This document shows positions 53,392-62,490 of a stretch of 64,000 nucleotides of DNA, piece by piece. Each line of letters starts with the position of its first letter. Position 1 is the first letter of the stretch. The notes below the pieces were generated by a model that was not told where the DNA came from, ran no database searches, and saw only the letters and a program-made list of their open reading frames with translations. Position numbers and translations under genes: made by a program. This DNA comes from Acidiphilium acidophilum (lineage in GTDB: Bacteria; Pseudomonadota; Alphaproteobacteria; Acetobacterales; Acetobacteraceae), in contig NZ_JAWXYB010000008.1 in the NCBI RefSeq assembly GCF_033842475.1, forward strand, positions 36,378-100,377, in the 5' to 3' direction.

Positions 53392-54105
53392 ATGAAGCGA
53401 ACGCTGAAATCGACACTGCCAAAGGAATGCTCGGCGGCATCCGCCTCATCGGAGCCGGAATCGATCGTGCAGATCAAGGTTTGGCTGCATGGGATCAGCC
53501 CGATGGTCTGGCGGCGCGTTCTGGTGCCCTCGACGCTCACTCTTCGTGAATTGCATGGGGTGATCCAGGTTGCGATGGGCTGGGACGGCATTCATCTTTA
53601 TCAATTCTGCCTCCGCGCCGCGGAATACGGTTCGGTGGAGCTTTCGGCGTCCTCGCCCGACGTGACGCTGGCAGCGCTCCGGCTTCGAAAGAACGCCCGG
53701 TTTACCTATGAATATGATCTGAACATTCCCTGGCGCCACGAGGTTCGCATTGAGGGCTGGCTCAACCCTGGGGACGGCAAAGCATATCCTGCTTGTGTCG
53801 CCGGGGATGGTGCCTGCCCACCGGAGGATTGTGGCGGCCCGGATGCCTTCATGGTCAATCGGGATGGTATCCTGTCGATGGATGGCCTGGAGGATCTGGG
53901 CACCATGATCGATATCATCGAGGGCGTTGTCCTTGAGGGCCGTCAGGAAATTCTCAACGATGAGGAGGCGATGTGGCGGCTGGAACAGGCTGTCGATCGC
54001 AGTCATGCGCGGGAACGTGCCCGAGGCCGGCCATTTTCACGACGCGCGGTAAACGCCCGACTTCGCCGCGCCGAGTATCGGGAGCTTATGCACCAGCAAT
54101 GCTGA
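53392..54105 (+). CDS. Plasmid pRiA4b ORF-3-family protein (passenger of the ISKra4-family element)
   Basis: 237 residues. The family core is QIKVWLHGISPMVWRRVLVP then LTLRELHGVIQVAMGWDGIHLYQF, followed by FTYEYDLNIPWRHEVRIEG and the cysteine-containing PACVAGDGACPPEDCGGP loop. It is a common accessory gene on plasmids and IS-like elements, with a beta-barrel-like fold of unknown activity; the cysteines may bind metal. It is convergent with the recombinase gene, overlapping it by 20 bases. Confidence 0.88.
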   Translation: MKRTLKSTLPKECSAASASSEPESIVQIKVWLHGISPMVWRRVLVPSTLTLRELHGVIQVAMGWDGIHLYQFCLRAAEYGSVELSASSPDVTLAALRLRKNARFTYEYDLNIPWRHEVRIEGWLNPGDGKAYPACVAGDGACPPEDCGGPDAFMVNRDGILSMDGLEDLGTMIDIIEGVVLEGRQEILNDEEAMWRLEQAVDRSHARERARGRPFSRRAVNARLRRAEYRELMHQQC

Positions 54106-54892
54106 CACGAGCCGCCCTGCGCTGCGCGAGCAGTTCGGCGGCCAGCAGCGCCGCCTCATCGCCACGTTGCTGTCGAATGCCGGAGATCAGTGCGTGAGCT
54201 GCCGGGTCAGTGAGTTGGTCGAACCGGCGCTGCAGCGTTGCCGCCGTGGTTTCGGCATACAAGCGCGTTGTGGCGATGCTTTCGTGACCGAGGAAGCGCT
54301 GTAGATCGGTGATGTCCATGCCCAGCGCAAGCAATCGAGTGGCGACCGTGTGACGCAGCAGATGCGGGTACACCCGCTTGGTGATCCCTGCCGCGCTGGC
54401 GACGTCCCGCACAATCTGGCCGACCCGCTGGCGGGTTAACACGTGGGGTATCGGGCCGGACCCCTGCTGGCGGCTGACGAAGAGCGGTCCGGCGCGGCGC
54501 GCGGCGATGTGCAGCCGAAGCAACTGCGCCAGATCACGCCGGATCGGCACCTCGCGACGTTTGCCGCCCTTGCCCTGGCGGATTACGACCATGCGCTCGA
54601 CCAAACTGACATCCTCGACCCGAAGCTGCACCAGTTCGGAGGCTCGCGCACCGGTTTCCAGCAAGGTCTGGAGCATCAGCCCGATCCTGCCATCCCGTGC
54701 GTATGCCTGATCGAGAAAGCGAAGTTCTTCCTCGACGGTCAGCCTGTCCACACTCCCGCGCCGCTCGGGCGGTGCCCGCAGGCCAGCACGTTGCCTCGCC
54801 GCCCGGAACACAGCCTTGCTCTGAGCATAGTCCACCCCCTCGCGAACGAGCACGGTGGCAATGGCAGTGGCGGCGCGGGTGATGGAAGCCAT
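54086..54892 (-). CDS. Tyrosine recombinase (XerD-like) inside the ISKra4-family element
   Basis: 268 residues. Catalytic residues are visible: Arg in ETGARASELVQLRVEDV, the lysine-bearing QGKGGKRREVPI, HLLRHTVATRLLALG (His, Arg) and LQRFLGHESIATTRLYAETT (His, Tyr). The N-terminal SAM-like domain is short (residues 1-60). It may resolve cointegrates or catalyse exchange at the element ends, the role a resolvase plays in Tn3. It is divergent from the transposase, sharing a spacer of about 160 bases. Confidence 0.88.
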   Translation of the reverse strand: MASITRAATAIATVLVREGVDYAQSKAVFRAARQRAGLRAPPERRGSVDRLTVEEELRFLDQAYARDGRIGLMLQTLLETGARASELVQLRVEDVSLVERMVVIRQGKGGKRREVPIRRDLAQLLRLHIAARRAGPLFVSRQQGSGPIPHVLTRQRVGQIVRDVASAAGITKRVYPHLLRHTVATRLLALGMDITDLQRFLGHESIATTRLYAETTAATLQRRFDQLTDPAAHALISGIRQQRGDEAALLAAELLAQRRAARVSIAGA

Positions 54893-55051
54893 AATTCAGT
54901 TTGCTATCTTTCGGTCGGAATGCAAACTGATGGTTCTTTGGGGCTAGGCCGGTGGCGAAATCGGGTGTCGCACAGGCTGTCGGCTTTCCACTCCGGCGCT
55001 TGTGGAAAACTCGCCCCGTCCGCACCGCCAGCTCGAAATGGGAGATATACA

Positions 55052-56455
55052 ATGCGTGTCAGTGTCCTGCTCCAGATCACCGATGATGAGGGTGTTGCCC
55101 GTGCGGCCGAACCAGTTGCCGTGTTTGAAAAAGCGACAGAACGACCGGAAGACGTGGGTTTGTCGATCAGCGAGGGGAAAACTCTTATGACGGCTGTCCA
55201 GCGCCGGATCGTCGGGTCTCAGGTCGCATCGTGGACGGCGCGTCACCGGAATTGCCAAGCGTGTGGTGCCCGGCAGCGCAGTAAAGGCAATTATCCGCTC
55301 ATATTTCGAACGCTGTATGGCGACGTGCCGCTTGCCGGTCTGCGATTGCATCGCTGCCCGTGCCAAGGCGATCATGGGCCAGCCACAACGTCACCGTTGG
55401 GCGAGTTCTTCCCGGAGCACATTGCCCCGGAACGGCTGTATCTGGAGACGCGCTGGTCATCGCTCGTACCCTATGCGGCCGCGGCGGGACTGATGGCTGA
55501 CATCCTGCCGATCGCATCAGGCGCAAACGCGACGACGTTGCGCGACCACACCTTGCGCGTCGCGGCGCGCGCTGAGGCCGAACTGGGGGAAGAGCGACCT
55601 TGCTTCATCGATGGTTGCCCGGCGGAATGGGCCAAGCTGCCGATACCGGAAGGCAGGATCGTGGTCGGTCTTGATGGCGGCTACGTTCGGAATTGGGAAG
55701 AAAAGAAGACAAACTTCGAGCTGATCGTCGGACGGTCGATTCCCGAGGATCGCGCACCCCGCTACGTCGGCATGGTGCATGGATACGATTGCAAACCAAA
55801 GCGCCGCCTATTTGAAATGCTCAAGAGCCAGGGCTTACAGGCGAACCAGGACGTCACCTTTTTGACCGACGGCGGGGAGGAGGTTCGCGCATTGACCGAA
55901 CTGGTTACTCCGATAGCCGAGCATGTCCTGGACTGGTTTCACATCACCATGCGGATCACCGTGCTTGGCCAGTTTGCAAAGGGGGTGGGGCAGCGGAACG
56001 AAGCAATCGGGGCCCGGCTGGCCAGCGAACTCGATCGCATCAAATGGAAGCTCTGGCACGGAAACGGGCACGGCGCCCGCGAGCTGATCAACGATTTTGA
56101 AACCGACCTTGCCGATCTCGACGTGGACTACCCCAATCTTCGAAAATTCATCACGCTCGCCCGTGAGTTCGGGGTCTATATCACCTCAAATCTGGCCAGC
56201 CTGATCAACTACGGCGAACGATATCGATCTGGCGAGCGGATATCCTCGGCATTCGTTGAGGCGACAGTTAATGCCGTGGTGAGCAAGCGGTTCGCCAAAA
56301 AGCAGCAGATGCAGTGGACCCGGCGCGGGGCACATCTGCTCCTACAGACCCGCACCCGGACACTCGACGGAACGCTGCGCTCAACCTTTGAACGCTGGCA
56401 TCCTGGCATGGCCAATGACAATGGAGGCCACGCTGATCATGCCGCCGTGGCGTGA
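55052..56455 (+). CDS. ISKra4-family transposase
   Basis: 467 residues from ATG 55052, with gggag upstream; longer frames to 54443 lack support. N-terminal RHRNCQACGARQRSKGNYPL and LHRCPCQGD are zinc-type cysteine clusters. The DDE core is recognised in RIVVGLDGGYVRNWEEKK (first Asp), FLTDGGEEVRAL (second Asp), HVLDWFHITMRI and SAFVEATVNAVVSKRFAKKQ (Glu). This pattern is typical for ISKra4. The gene appears intact and, with matching ends and target duplication, should be active. Confidence 0.9.
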   Translation: MRVSVLLQITDDEGVARAAEPVAVFEKATERPEDVGLSISEGKTLMTAVQRRIVGSQVASWTARHRNCQACGARQRSKGNYPLIFRTLYGDVPLAGLRLHRCPCQGDHGPATTSPLGEFFPEHIAPERLYLETRWSSLVPYAAAAGLMADILPIASGANATTLRDHTLRVAARAEAELGEERPCFIDGCPAEWAKLPIPEGRIVVGLDGGYVRNWEEKKTNFELIVGRSIPEDRAPRYVGMVHGYDCKPKRRLFEMLKSQGLQANQDVTFLTDGGEEVRALTELVTPIAEHVLDWFHITMRITVLGQFAKGVGQRNEAIGARLASELDRIKWKLWHGNGHGARELINDFETDLADLDVDYPNLRKFITLAREFGVYITSNLASLINYGERYRSGERISSAFVEATVNAVVSKRFAKKQQMQWTRRGAHLLLQTRTRTLDGTLRSTFERWHPGMANDNGGHADHAAVA

Positions 56456-56543
56456 ATACCCCACAGAACCTTATGCTCCCGTCATTGAGGCCCGAAGTAA
56501 CGAAACGCCCCGATTTGTAGCATAAGCGGACAAAGGGAGAACA

Positions 56544-59534
56544 TCATGCGGCCCTCGATACTGTGTCGGGTACGGGTCTGAGTGGGCGCAATCCGACAGG
56601 GTTTTCCGTTGATTTCTGCTGGCTGCCCCAGATGTAGTCCCCGGTCAGGTTCACGTGCTCCCAGCCGATCGGGGAAAGGTGAGTAAGGTGGGCATCTTGA
56701 ACATCTTCGACCTTACGCAAGGCGTCGATGGCGCGGCCAAGATAGCGCGTGTTCCAGAGGATGATCGCGGTGACGACCAGATTGAGGCCGGATGCGCGGT
56801 GCTTCTGATTTTCGAATGTCCGGTCGCGGATTTCGCCGAGCCTGTGGATGAAGACCGCCCGCGCCAGGCTGTTCCGAGATTCGCCCTTGTTGAGTTCCTG
56901 GCTGCTCTCGCGGCGTAATTCGGGGTCTTCCAGCCAGTCGAGGGTGAATAGCGTGCGCTCGAGCCGGCCAAGTTCCCGGAGTGCTGCGGCGACACCGTTT
57001 TGTCTGGGATATGAGGCGAGTTGGCGCATGATGAGCGACGCGGTCACGGTGCCGGTGCGGATTGACGTGGCGATCCGCAGAATGTCTGTCCAGTGCGCTC
57101 GGATCAGGTCGATGTTGATGCGGCCGGCGATCATCGGCCCGAGCGTCGGGTAGGTCGTGGCCTTGGCGAAGCTGTAGAGGCGGCGATCTTTCAGGTCGGG
57201 AATTCTTGGTGCAAACTGGAATCCGAGCAGGGCGCACAAGGCGAAGACGTGATCCGATACGCCTCCGCCATCGGTATGGTGGCGGTGCTGGCGTGACATG
57301 ACTTCGCCGTGATGATCGAGCAGTCCGTCGAGGACATGGATCGCCTCGCTCGCGGTCGCGGCGATAACCTTGGTATGGAACGGCGCGTAGCGACCTGAGA
57401 GATGGGTATAGAATTTGATGCCAGGTTCATGGCCATAATGGGCGTTGAACTGACTCGCATCGCGGCCGAACCCACCGGCCCGGAAGAATTGTCCATCCGA
57501 GGACGAGGTTAATCCTGAGCCGAATATCGCGGCGAGCGGCTCGCGATTCTGATAATCGACAAGGCGCCGCAACGCCAGCGCGTAAGTCTCATCGCGAATA
57601 TGCCAATCGGCCGCCCAGGCGAGTTGACCGAGGCTGGCGATACTGCACGCTTCGGCCATGCGGGTCAGACCCAGATTGAGCCGGTCGGCCAGAAGGCCGG
57701 CGATGAGAACTCTGGGATCATCAACAAGCTCTCCTGTCCGCAAATGGGTGAAGCACTCGGGGAAGCGGGTCCAGCCGGCAACCTCCGACAACAGATCGGT
57801 GATCCGTATACGCGGCAACATCGCATACAGGCGGCCCGCGAATGCTTCGGCCTCGGGCGGTGTCGATTTCTCAATCGGCGTGATTTTCAGAACCCCTTTG
57901 TCAATCGTGACGTCGGGCAGCAACCCGCCTTTGGCACGGGCTTCAACCGCGGCAAGTCGTTCATTGAGGCGGGTCTGACGTTCCGCGATGAACCGTTCGA
58001 AATCGGTCTCAACGGCAAGCGGAATGCCGGAATCTCCTTGCATAGTTTGCAGGGTTTCCGTGGAAATCAGACGATCTTCGAAGGCCCGATACTGCCGACT
58101 GCCCATGACCCAGACATCACCGGCGCGTAGGCGCGTGCACAATTCCGCCAACACGCAGAGTTCATAATAACGCCTGTTGATGCCGTTCCCGGGCAAAACA
58201 TGGCGCACCCAACGCTGGCGGATGAAGGCGGTCGGGGCGGATTTCGGCAGGGTTGTGGCACCGGCTTTATTGATCCGGCGCAACGTATCTATGGCGCGCA
58301 TCAGCGGTGTCGTGGCGGCCACGCCTTGGAAGGTAAAAGCTTCGAGAAAGGCTGGTGCCCATCGCCTGACGCCAGCATAGTGCTCGGTCAACTTTTGGTA
58401 TGGATCAAATTCCTCCGGCCGGGCCAGGGCCTCCGCTTCGGCGACCGTCGTGCAGAACCGCTCCCAGGGCATCACCTTGTCGATCGCCGCGAAGGGATCC
58501 CCCTTGCCGGCACGCGCGGTGATCAAGGCCGTTCCGATCCTGGCAAAGAGCCGGACCTTTTCGTTGATCGCTCGTCCATCAGCCTGGAAATCACGAGCGT
58601 GCTTGCCTTCGGCTTTCCGGAACATCGCACCAATCAACCGTTCGAACAGATCAATGGCATGATCTGTCAGGTTAGCCGCCAGATCGAGGATGATGGCGGT
58701 GAGTGTGGCGTGGCGTCGCCGGCGTTCGTAATCGGCGATATGCTGAACCGTCATGCGTCCCGCCTCGCGGGCAAGCTGTGCAAGACGGGCTTGGTTAACG
58801 AGATGGCCCCGCGCCGGAGCGAGACCGATCGCCCGCACATGCGCCAACCGTTCGATCAATCCGAGCATCGAACCAGGCTTTGCGGATTCCGGCATCTGGC
58901 GCAGCCAGGCCAGCCAGCTCTGACTGGTTTCCAGGCGCCGCGCTGTCAGGGCATCCAAACCGCGTCGTTGGTTGGTGGATAATCCGTCGGTCAGCCGACG
59001 CTCAGTTTCACGCCGCGCTTTGTGTCGTACCTCGATGCAAATTCGCTCAAGTCTCGCTGGCGCCGGTACAATGATGCCGCGTTGCCGGCATTCCTCCATA
59101 GCCAGAGCGGCAAGATCAAGCAGACGCTCGTTCTCGATCGCATGGGGAAGCAGCCAGGCTGACAGTTCATTTGCGGCCTTGGGGCCAAATGTCCGGAGCC
59201 CGAGGCGGTTCAGCAAAGACGCGGAATGACGACGTCGATTTTGTTCGGATGCCAGGTAGGATACGAGTGAATCTGGCAAGACGTCGATCTGATCGGCAAC
59301 AAATGAAACCAGAGATGGATCGGGTATCTCACCCGCTCGCAGCACTCGGCCAGGATGGCGCAGATAGCAAAGCATCAGCGCGTAGCCGAGGCGATGATGA
59401 TCACCACGGCCGCGTCGAATCAGCGCCAAGTCCGCAGCCGACAGGGTATAATGGCGGATCAGACCCCGCTGATCGGTCGGCGGATCAAACAGCAGTACGA
59501 TCTGGTCCTCGGTCAGTATTCGGCGATATCCCAC
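56544..59534 (-). CDS. tnpA: Tn3-family transposase TnpA
   Basis: About 996 residues from GTG 59534 (VGYRRILTEDQIVLLFDPP), with AGGGAG upstream. The N-terminal DUF4158 region (LIRHYTLSAADLALIRRGRG) and C-terminal DDE_Tnp_Tn3 domain are recognisable: KVIAATASEAIHVLDGLLDH (first Asp), HHTDGGGVSDHVFALCALLG (second Asp), then RQNGVAAALRELGRLERTLF with the catalytic Glu near the end. The length is standard for Tn3 transposases. It overlaps the end of the resolvase gene by about 50 bases. It replicates the transposon into targets, forming cointegrates. Confidence 0.92.
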   Translation of the reverse strand: MGYRRILTEDQIVLLFDPPTDQRGLIRHYTLSAADLALIRRGRGDHHRLGYALMLCYLRHPGRVLRAGEIPDPSLVSFVADQIDVLPDSLVSYLASEQNRRRHSASLLNRLGLRTFGPKAANELSAWLLPHAIENERLLDLAALAMEECRQRGIIVPAPARLERICIEVRHKARRETERRLTDGLSTNQRRGLDALTARRLETSQSWLAWLRQMPESAKPGSMLGLIERLAHVRAIGLAPARGHLVNQARLAQLAREAGRMTVQHIADYERRRRHATLTAIILDLAANLTDHAIDLFERLIGAMFRKAEGKHARDFQADGRAINEKVRLFARIGTALITARAGKGDPFAAIDKVMPWERFCTTVAEAEALARPEEFDPYQKLTEHYAGVRRWAPAFLEAFTFQGVAATTPLMRAIDTLRRINKAGATTLPKSAPTAFIRQRWVRHVLPGNGINRRYYELCVLAELCTRLRAGDVWVMGSRQYRAFEDRLISTETLQTMQGDSGIPLAVETDFERFIAERQTRLNERLAAVEARAKGGLLPDVTIDKGVLKITPIEKSTPPEAEAFAGRLYAMLPRIRITDLLSEVAGWTRFPECFTHLRTGELVDDPRVLIAGLLADRLNLGLTRMAEACSIASLGQLAWAADWHIRDETYALALRRLVDYQNREPLAAIFGSGLTSSSDGQFFRAGGFGRDASQFNAHYGHEPGIKFYTHLSGRYAPFHTKVIAATASEAIHVLDGLLDHHGEVMSRQHRHHTDGGGVSDHVFALCALLGFQFAPRIPDLKDRRLYSFAKATTYPTLGPMIAGRINIDLIRAHWTDILRIATSIRTGTVTASLIMRQLASYPRQNGVAAALRELGRLERTLFTLDWLEDPELRRESSQELNKGESRNSLARAVFIHRLGEIRDRTFENQKHRASGLNLVVTAIILWNTRYLGRAIDALRKVEDVQDAHLTHLSPIGWEHVNLTGDYIWGSQQKSTENPVGLRPLRPVPDTVSRAA

Positions 59535-60129
59535 TTTTTTCTCCCTGAGCGTTCGCGCCGGGAGACCAGCCGATCCGGGCCAAGGAGTCGACCAGCGTGC
59601 TGCGCGGGATGCCAAAAGTCCGGCAAACCGACGCTTTCGTGGCACCAGCATCGAGCGCGGTGATCACGGTGGCCAATTTCTCCGGATCGATTCCGAAAGG
59701 TCTGCCACCTTGCCGCCCGCGTCGGCGGGCGGCAGCCAGACCGGCGTTCACCCGCTCTTGAGTGAGGGAACGCTCGAACTGCGCCAGGGCGCCAAAGACG
59801 TGGAAAAGGAACTCGCCCTGCGGTGTGGTGGTATCCATCTGTTCGGTCAGAGACCGGAAGGCGATCCCCCGCGCCCGGAGCCCGTTCACGGTTTCCAGCA
59901 AATGGGGCAACGAACGGCCCAGTCGGTCGAGCTTCCAGACCACAAGACAATCGCCAGGTTGAAGATAGGCCAGTGCCGACGCAAGGCCGGAGCGATCCCG
60001 CCGGCTGCCACTGGCATGGTCCGCGAATAGGTGCCGTTCATCGACGCCGGCGCAAAGTAACGCATCGCGCTGTAGATCCAGCACCTGCCGGTCATTATCT
60101 GTGGAGACGCGCATGTAGCCGATCAGCAT
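59485..60129 (-). CDS. tnpR: Serine resolvase TnpR (Hin/Gin-like)
   Basis: 214 residues from ATG 60129 (MLIGYMRVSTDNDRQVLDLQ). Catalytic serine in GYMRVSTDND, VVWKLDRLGRSLPHL, QMDTTTPQGEFLFHVFGALA and the HTH ATKASVCRTFGIPRSTLVDSL. The C-terminus extends 15-20 residues past the HTH into the tnpA start. It should resolve Tn3 cointegrates at the upstream palindromic sites. Confidence 0.92.
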   Translation of the reverse strand: MLIGYMRVSTDNDRQVLDLQRDALLCAGVDERHLFADHASGSRRDRSGLASALAYLQPGDCLVVWKLDRLGRSLPHLLETVNGLRARGIAFRSLTEQMDTTTPQGEFLFHVFGALAQFERSLTQERVNAGLAAARRRGRQGGRPFGIDPEKLATVITALDAGATKASVCRTFGIPRSTLVDSLARIGWSPGANAQGEKSGISPNTDRGPDRTAV

Positions 60130-60130
60130 G

Positions 60131-60262
60131 TACGGAAAACCCCCCAACATTGGTTTCCGTACACCATACCATTCCGACATGGTTTCTCGTACATAATTCG
60201 GGGGATAAAATCGAGTTTTCTGACACCGCCCGTACCCCTGACGGAAAACATGTGTTTTCCGT
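60131..60262. promoter_or_regulatory. Resolution (res) region of the Tn3-family transposon
   Basis: A perfect 22-bp palindrome ACGGAAAACATGTGTTTTCC (extending to GT) lies at 60241-60262, and a second pair, TACGGAAAAC and GGTTTCCGTA, lies at 60132-60163. These repeated GGAAAAC/GTTTTCC arms between tnpR and the right end are the expected resolvase subsites and promoter. Confidence 0.65.
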
Positions 60263-60378
60263 ACAGCCGAAATTCTGACTTCAGCACCGGGATCTCCGAT
60301 CAAACCGGCAGAATCCCTCGATTTTGCCCCTCCAGCGTTCTCGGTTTGTCCGCTTATGCTACAATTTGGGGCGTTTCG

Positions 60379-62265
60379 TTACTTCGGGCCGGTACTCGCA
60401 TCGGCATCATCGGGGCGTTCGAATGCCGCGATGACATCGAGGATCGCCATTCCGTACCGGTCGATCTTCGTCCTGCCGATCCCGGGTATCCCTTCCAGCT
60501 CGGCCAGACTATGCGGATGCGCAACGGCGATCGCGGCGAGCGTGTCATCCTGAAAAATCACGTAGGGCGGCACGTTCTGGCTTTTCGCGAGATAGGTGCG
60601 TTCGGCCTTCAACATCGCGAACAGCTGGGCGTCGCGTTTGCCCAGCTCGATCCGCTCGCTCTTCTTCGCAACAGCGGCCGTTGCCGTTCGGGTCGCCCGG
60701 TCGCGCCGGAACGAAATCGCCGCCTTGCCGTGCAGGATATCGCGGCCCAACGCGGTCAGCTTGATCGCCCCGAAATGATCATGGTCGATCTCGACCGCTC
60801 CCTGGACGATCAACTGGCGAAAGACCGAACTCCAGACCGGCTTGCCGAACTCCTTGCCCACGCCGAAGGTCGGCAGCCGGCTATGCCCGAACCGGCGCAT
60901 CTTCTCGGTATTCGCACCGAGCAGAATGTCGATCAGATGCCCCACCCCGAAACGCTGATTGGTTCGAAACACCGCCGACATCGCCTTCTGTGCCGCCACG
61001 GTGCCGTCCCAGGTCTCGACCGGTGCCAGACAGGTGTCGCAATTGCCGCAGGGTTCGGCCATCCGCTCCCCGAAATGCGCCAGGATCGCCTGACGGCGAC
61101 ATGACGCCGTCTCGCAAACCCCGAGCAACGCCTCCAGCTTCGCCCGCTCGATCCGCTTGACCTCGATCGGGGACTGGCTCTGGTCGATCATCGATCGTCG
61201 CAGCACCAGATCCTGCATGCCGTAGAGCAGAAGCGTCTCGGCAGGTAACCCGTCGCGCCCCGCCCGGCCGGTCTCCTGATAATACGCCTCCAGACTACCC
61301 GGCAGATCGAGATGCGCGACAAACCGCACATCCGGCTTGTCGATCCCCATACCGAACGCGATCGTCGCCACCAGAACCAGCCCGTCTTCCTTGAGGAAGG
61401 CATCCTGGTGGTGCGATCGGATCGCGCTATCGAGCCCGGCATGATAGGGCAACGCCCGGATCCCGCTCGCCTGCAATCCCGCTGCGGTCTCATCGACGGA
61501 TTTGCGACTGAGGCAGTAGACGATGCCACTCTCACCCTGACGGGTTTTCAGGAAGCTCATCAGTTGCCGCCGGGGCTCGGTCTTGGGCAATATGGCGTAG
61601 CGGATATTCGGTCGATCAAAGCTCGACAGAAACAGCCGGGCCGTATCGAGTTTGAGGCGACGGCGGATATCCTCGCGGGTCTGGCGATCCGCCGTCGCGG
61701 TCAGGGCGATCCGCGGTACCCCGGGAAACCGCGCCGCGAGTTCACCGAGCTGAAGATATTCCGGCCGGAAATCGTGCCCCCACTGACTGACGCAATGAGC
61801 CTCATCGATCGCCAGCAACGCGACCTCCGCGCCATCGAGCATCTCCAGGAAATCCGGCATCATCAGCCGCTCCGGCGCGACATAGAGAAGGTCGAGCCGA
61901 CCGTCCCGCAACGCGGCTTTCGCCTTGAAGCGCTCGCTGCCCGACAACGAAGAGTTCAGCGTTGCGACCCGGACATCGAGCTGGCGCAGAATATCGACCT
62001 GATTGCGCATCAGGGCGATCAGCGGCGAGACCACGATCGCGACCCCGGACCGACAAAGCGCCGGGATCTGGTAGCACAGGGATTTGCCGCCCCCGGTCGG
62101 CATCAGCACGATCGCATCGCCACCCGCCACGACATGCTCGATGATCTCCTGCTGATCCCCCCGGAACCCCGGTAAGCCAAAGACCGTGTTCAGGATCCGG
62201 CGCGGCTGGTCGGACGCCGTGGTCTGGATGGGCTGTGCATGCCGGGTCGGTTCGAGGGACGCCAT
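60379..62265 (-). CDS. recQ: ATP-dependent DNA helicase RecQ
   Basis: 628 residues. Helicase motifs: Walker [16 protein letters not shown] (about residue 58), DEAH-type [57 protein letters not shown] and [12 protein letters not shown]. The zinc domain has [12 protein letters not shown] and [10 protein letters not shown], then winged-helix and HRDC ([20 protein letters not shown]). Its last codons (DASTGPK, stop) come from the Tn3 inverted repeat, so the native C-terminus has been replaced, but all core domains are complete. RecQ unwinds DNA in recombination and fork repair. Confidence 0.93.
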   Translation of the reverse strand: MASLEPTRHAQPIQTTASDQPRRILNTVFGLPGFRGDQQEIIEHVVAGGDAIVLMPTGGGKSLCYQIPALCRSGVAIVVSPLIALMRNQVDILRQLDVRVATLNSSLSGSERFKAKAALRDGRLDLLYVAPERLMMPDFLEMLDGAEVALLAIDEAHCVSQWGHDFRPEYLQLGELAARFPGVPRIALTATADRQTREDIRRRLKLDTARLFLSSFDRPNIRYAILPKTEPRRQLMSFLKTRQGESGIVYCLSRKSVDETAAGLQASGIRALPYHAGLDSAIRSHHQDAFLKEDGLVLVATIAFGMGIDKPDVRFVAHLDLPGSLEAYYQETGRAGRDGLPAETLLLYGMQDLVLRRSMIDQSQSPIEVKRIERAKLEALLGVCETASCRRQAILAHFGERMAEPCGNCDTCLAPVETWDGTVAAQKAMSAVFRTNQRFGVGHLIDILLGANTEKMRRFGHSRLPTFGVGKEFGKPVWSSVFRQLIVQGAVEIDHDHFGAIKLTALGRDILHGKAAISFRRDRATRTATAAVAKKSERIELGKRDAQLFAMLKAERTYLAKSQNVPPYVIFQDDTLAAIAVAHPHSLAELEGIPGIGRTKIDRYGMAILDVIAAFERPDDADASTGPK

Positions 62266-62490
62266 GAAATCATGCTACCCCGATCGAGACCGTCCAGCCA
62301 TCAGGGGACCGCACCAGGGTAAGGCGGCGCGAAATCCCGTGGTTCAGTCTCGCCCGGAATGCTGGGCCGTCCGAACACCCGGTACGTTTAGGGACGGGGC
62401 GGTCGCCGCGGGCTCGGTACATCGACTTGGCTGCACCCATAGGCGACTCGATGCGAGGCTTGCTACGTTGACCGCCTCATCGGGGAGTAA
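62266..62490. other. Intergenic region between recQ and the DUF2786-type gene
   Basis: 225 bases holding two divergent promoters by position. No clear -35/-10 pair or palindrome is asserted. Confidence 0.3.

Larger units (their letters stand above)
53342..56480 (+). mobile_element. ISKra4-family element carrying a tyrosine recombinase and a pRiA4b ORF-3 gene
   Basis: 3,139 bp between perfect 9-bp direct repeats GTCATTGAG (53333-53341 and 56481-56489). The ends are inverted repeats GGGAGCATAAGGATCTGTGG and GGGAGCATAAGGTTCTGTGG extending to GGGTAT. Contents from left: pRiA4b ORF-3-type gene (+), tyrosine recombinase (-), ISKra4-type transposase (+). The transposase ends 25 bases inside the right end. 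It inserted immediately next to the left end of the Tn3-family element. Confidence 0.9.
56489..60390 (-). mobile_element. Tn3-family transposon with TnpA and resolvase
   Basis: The ends are long inverted repeats: GGCCCGAAGTAACGAAACGC at 56489 and the inverse at 60390, each continuing through CCC and TTGTAGCATAAGCGGACAAA. It carries tnpA (56544-59534) and tnpR (59485-60129) read leftwards and a res-like region at 60130-60262. No 5-bp target duplication is apparent (attga versus ggtac), possibly because a flank was rearranged. The right end lies exactly at the 3' end of recQ. Confidence 0.88.
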
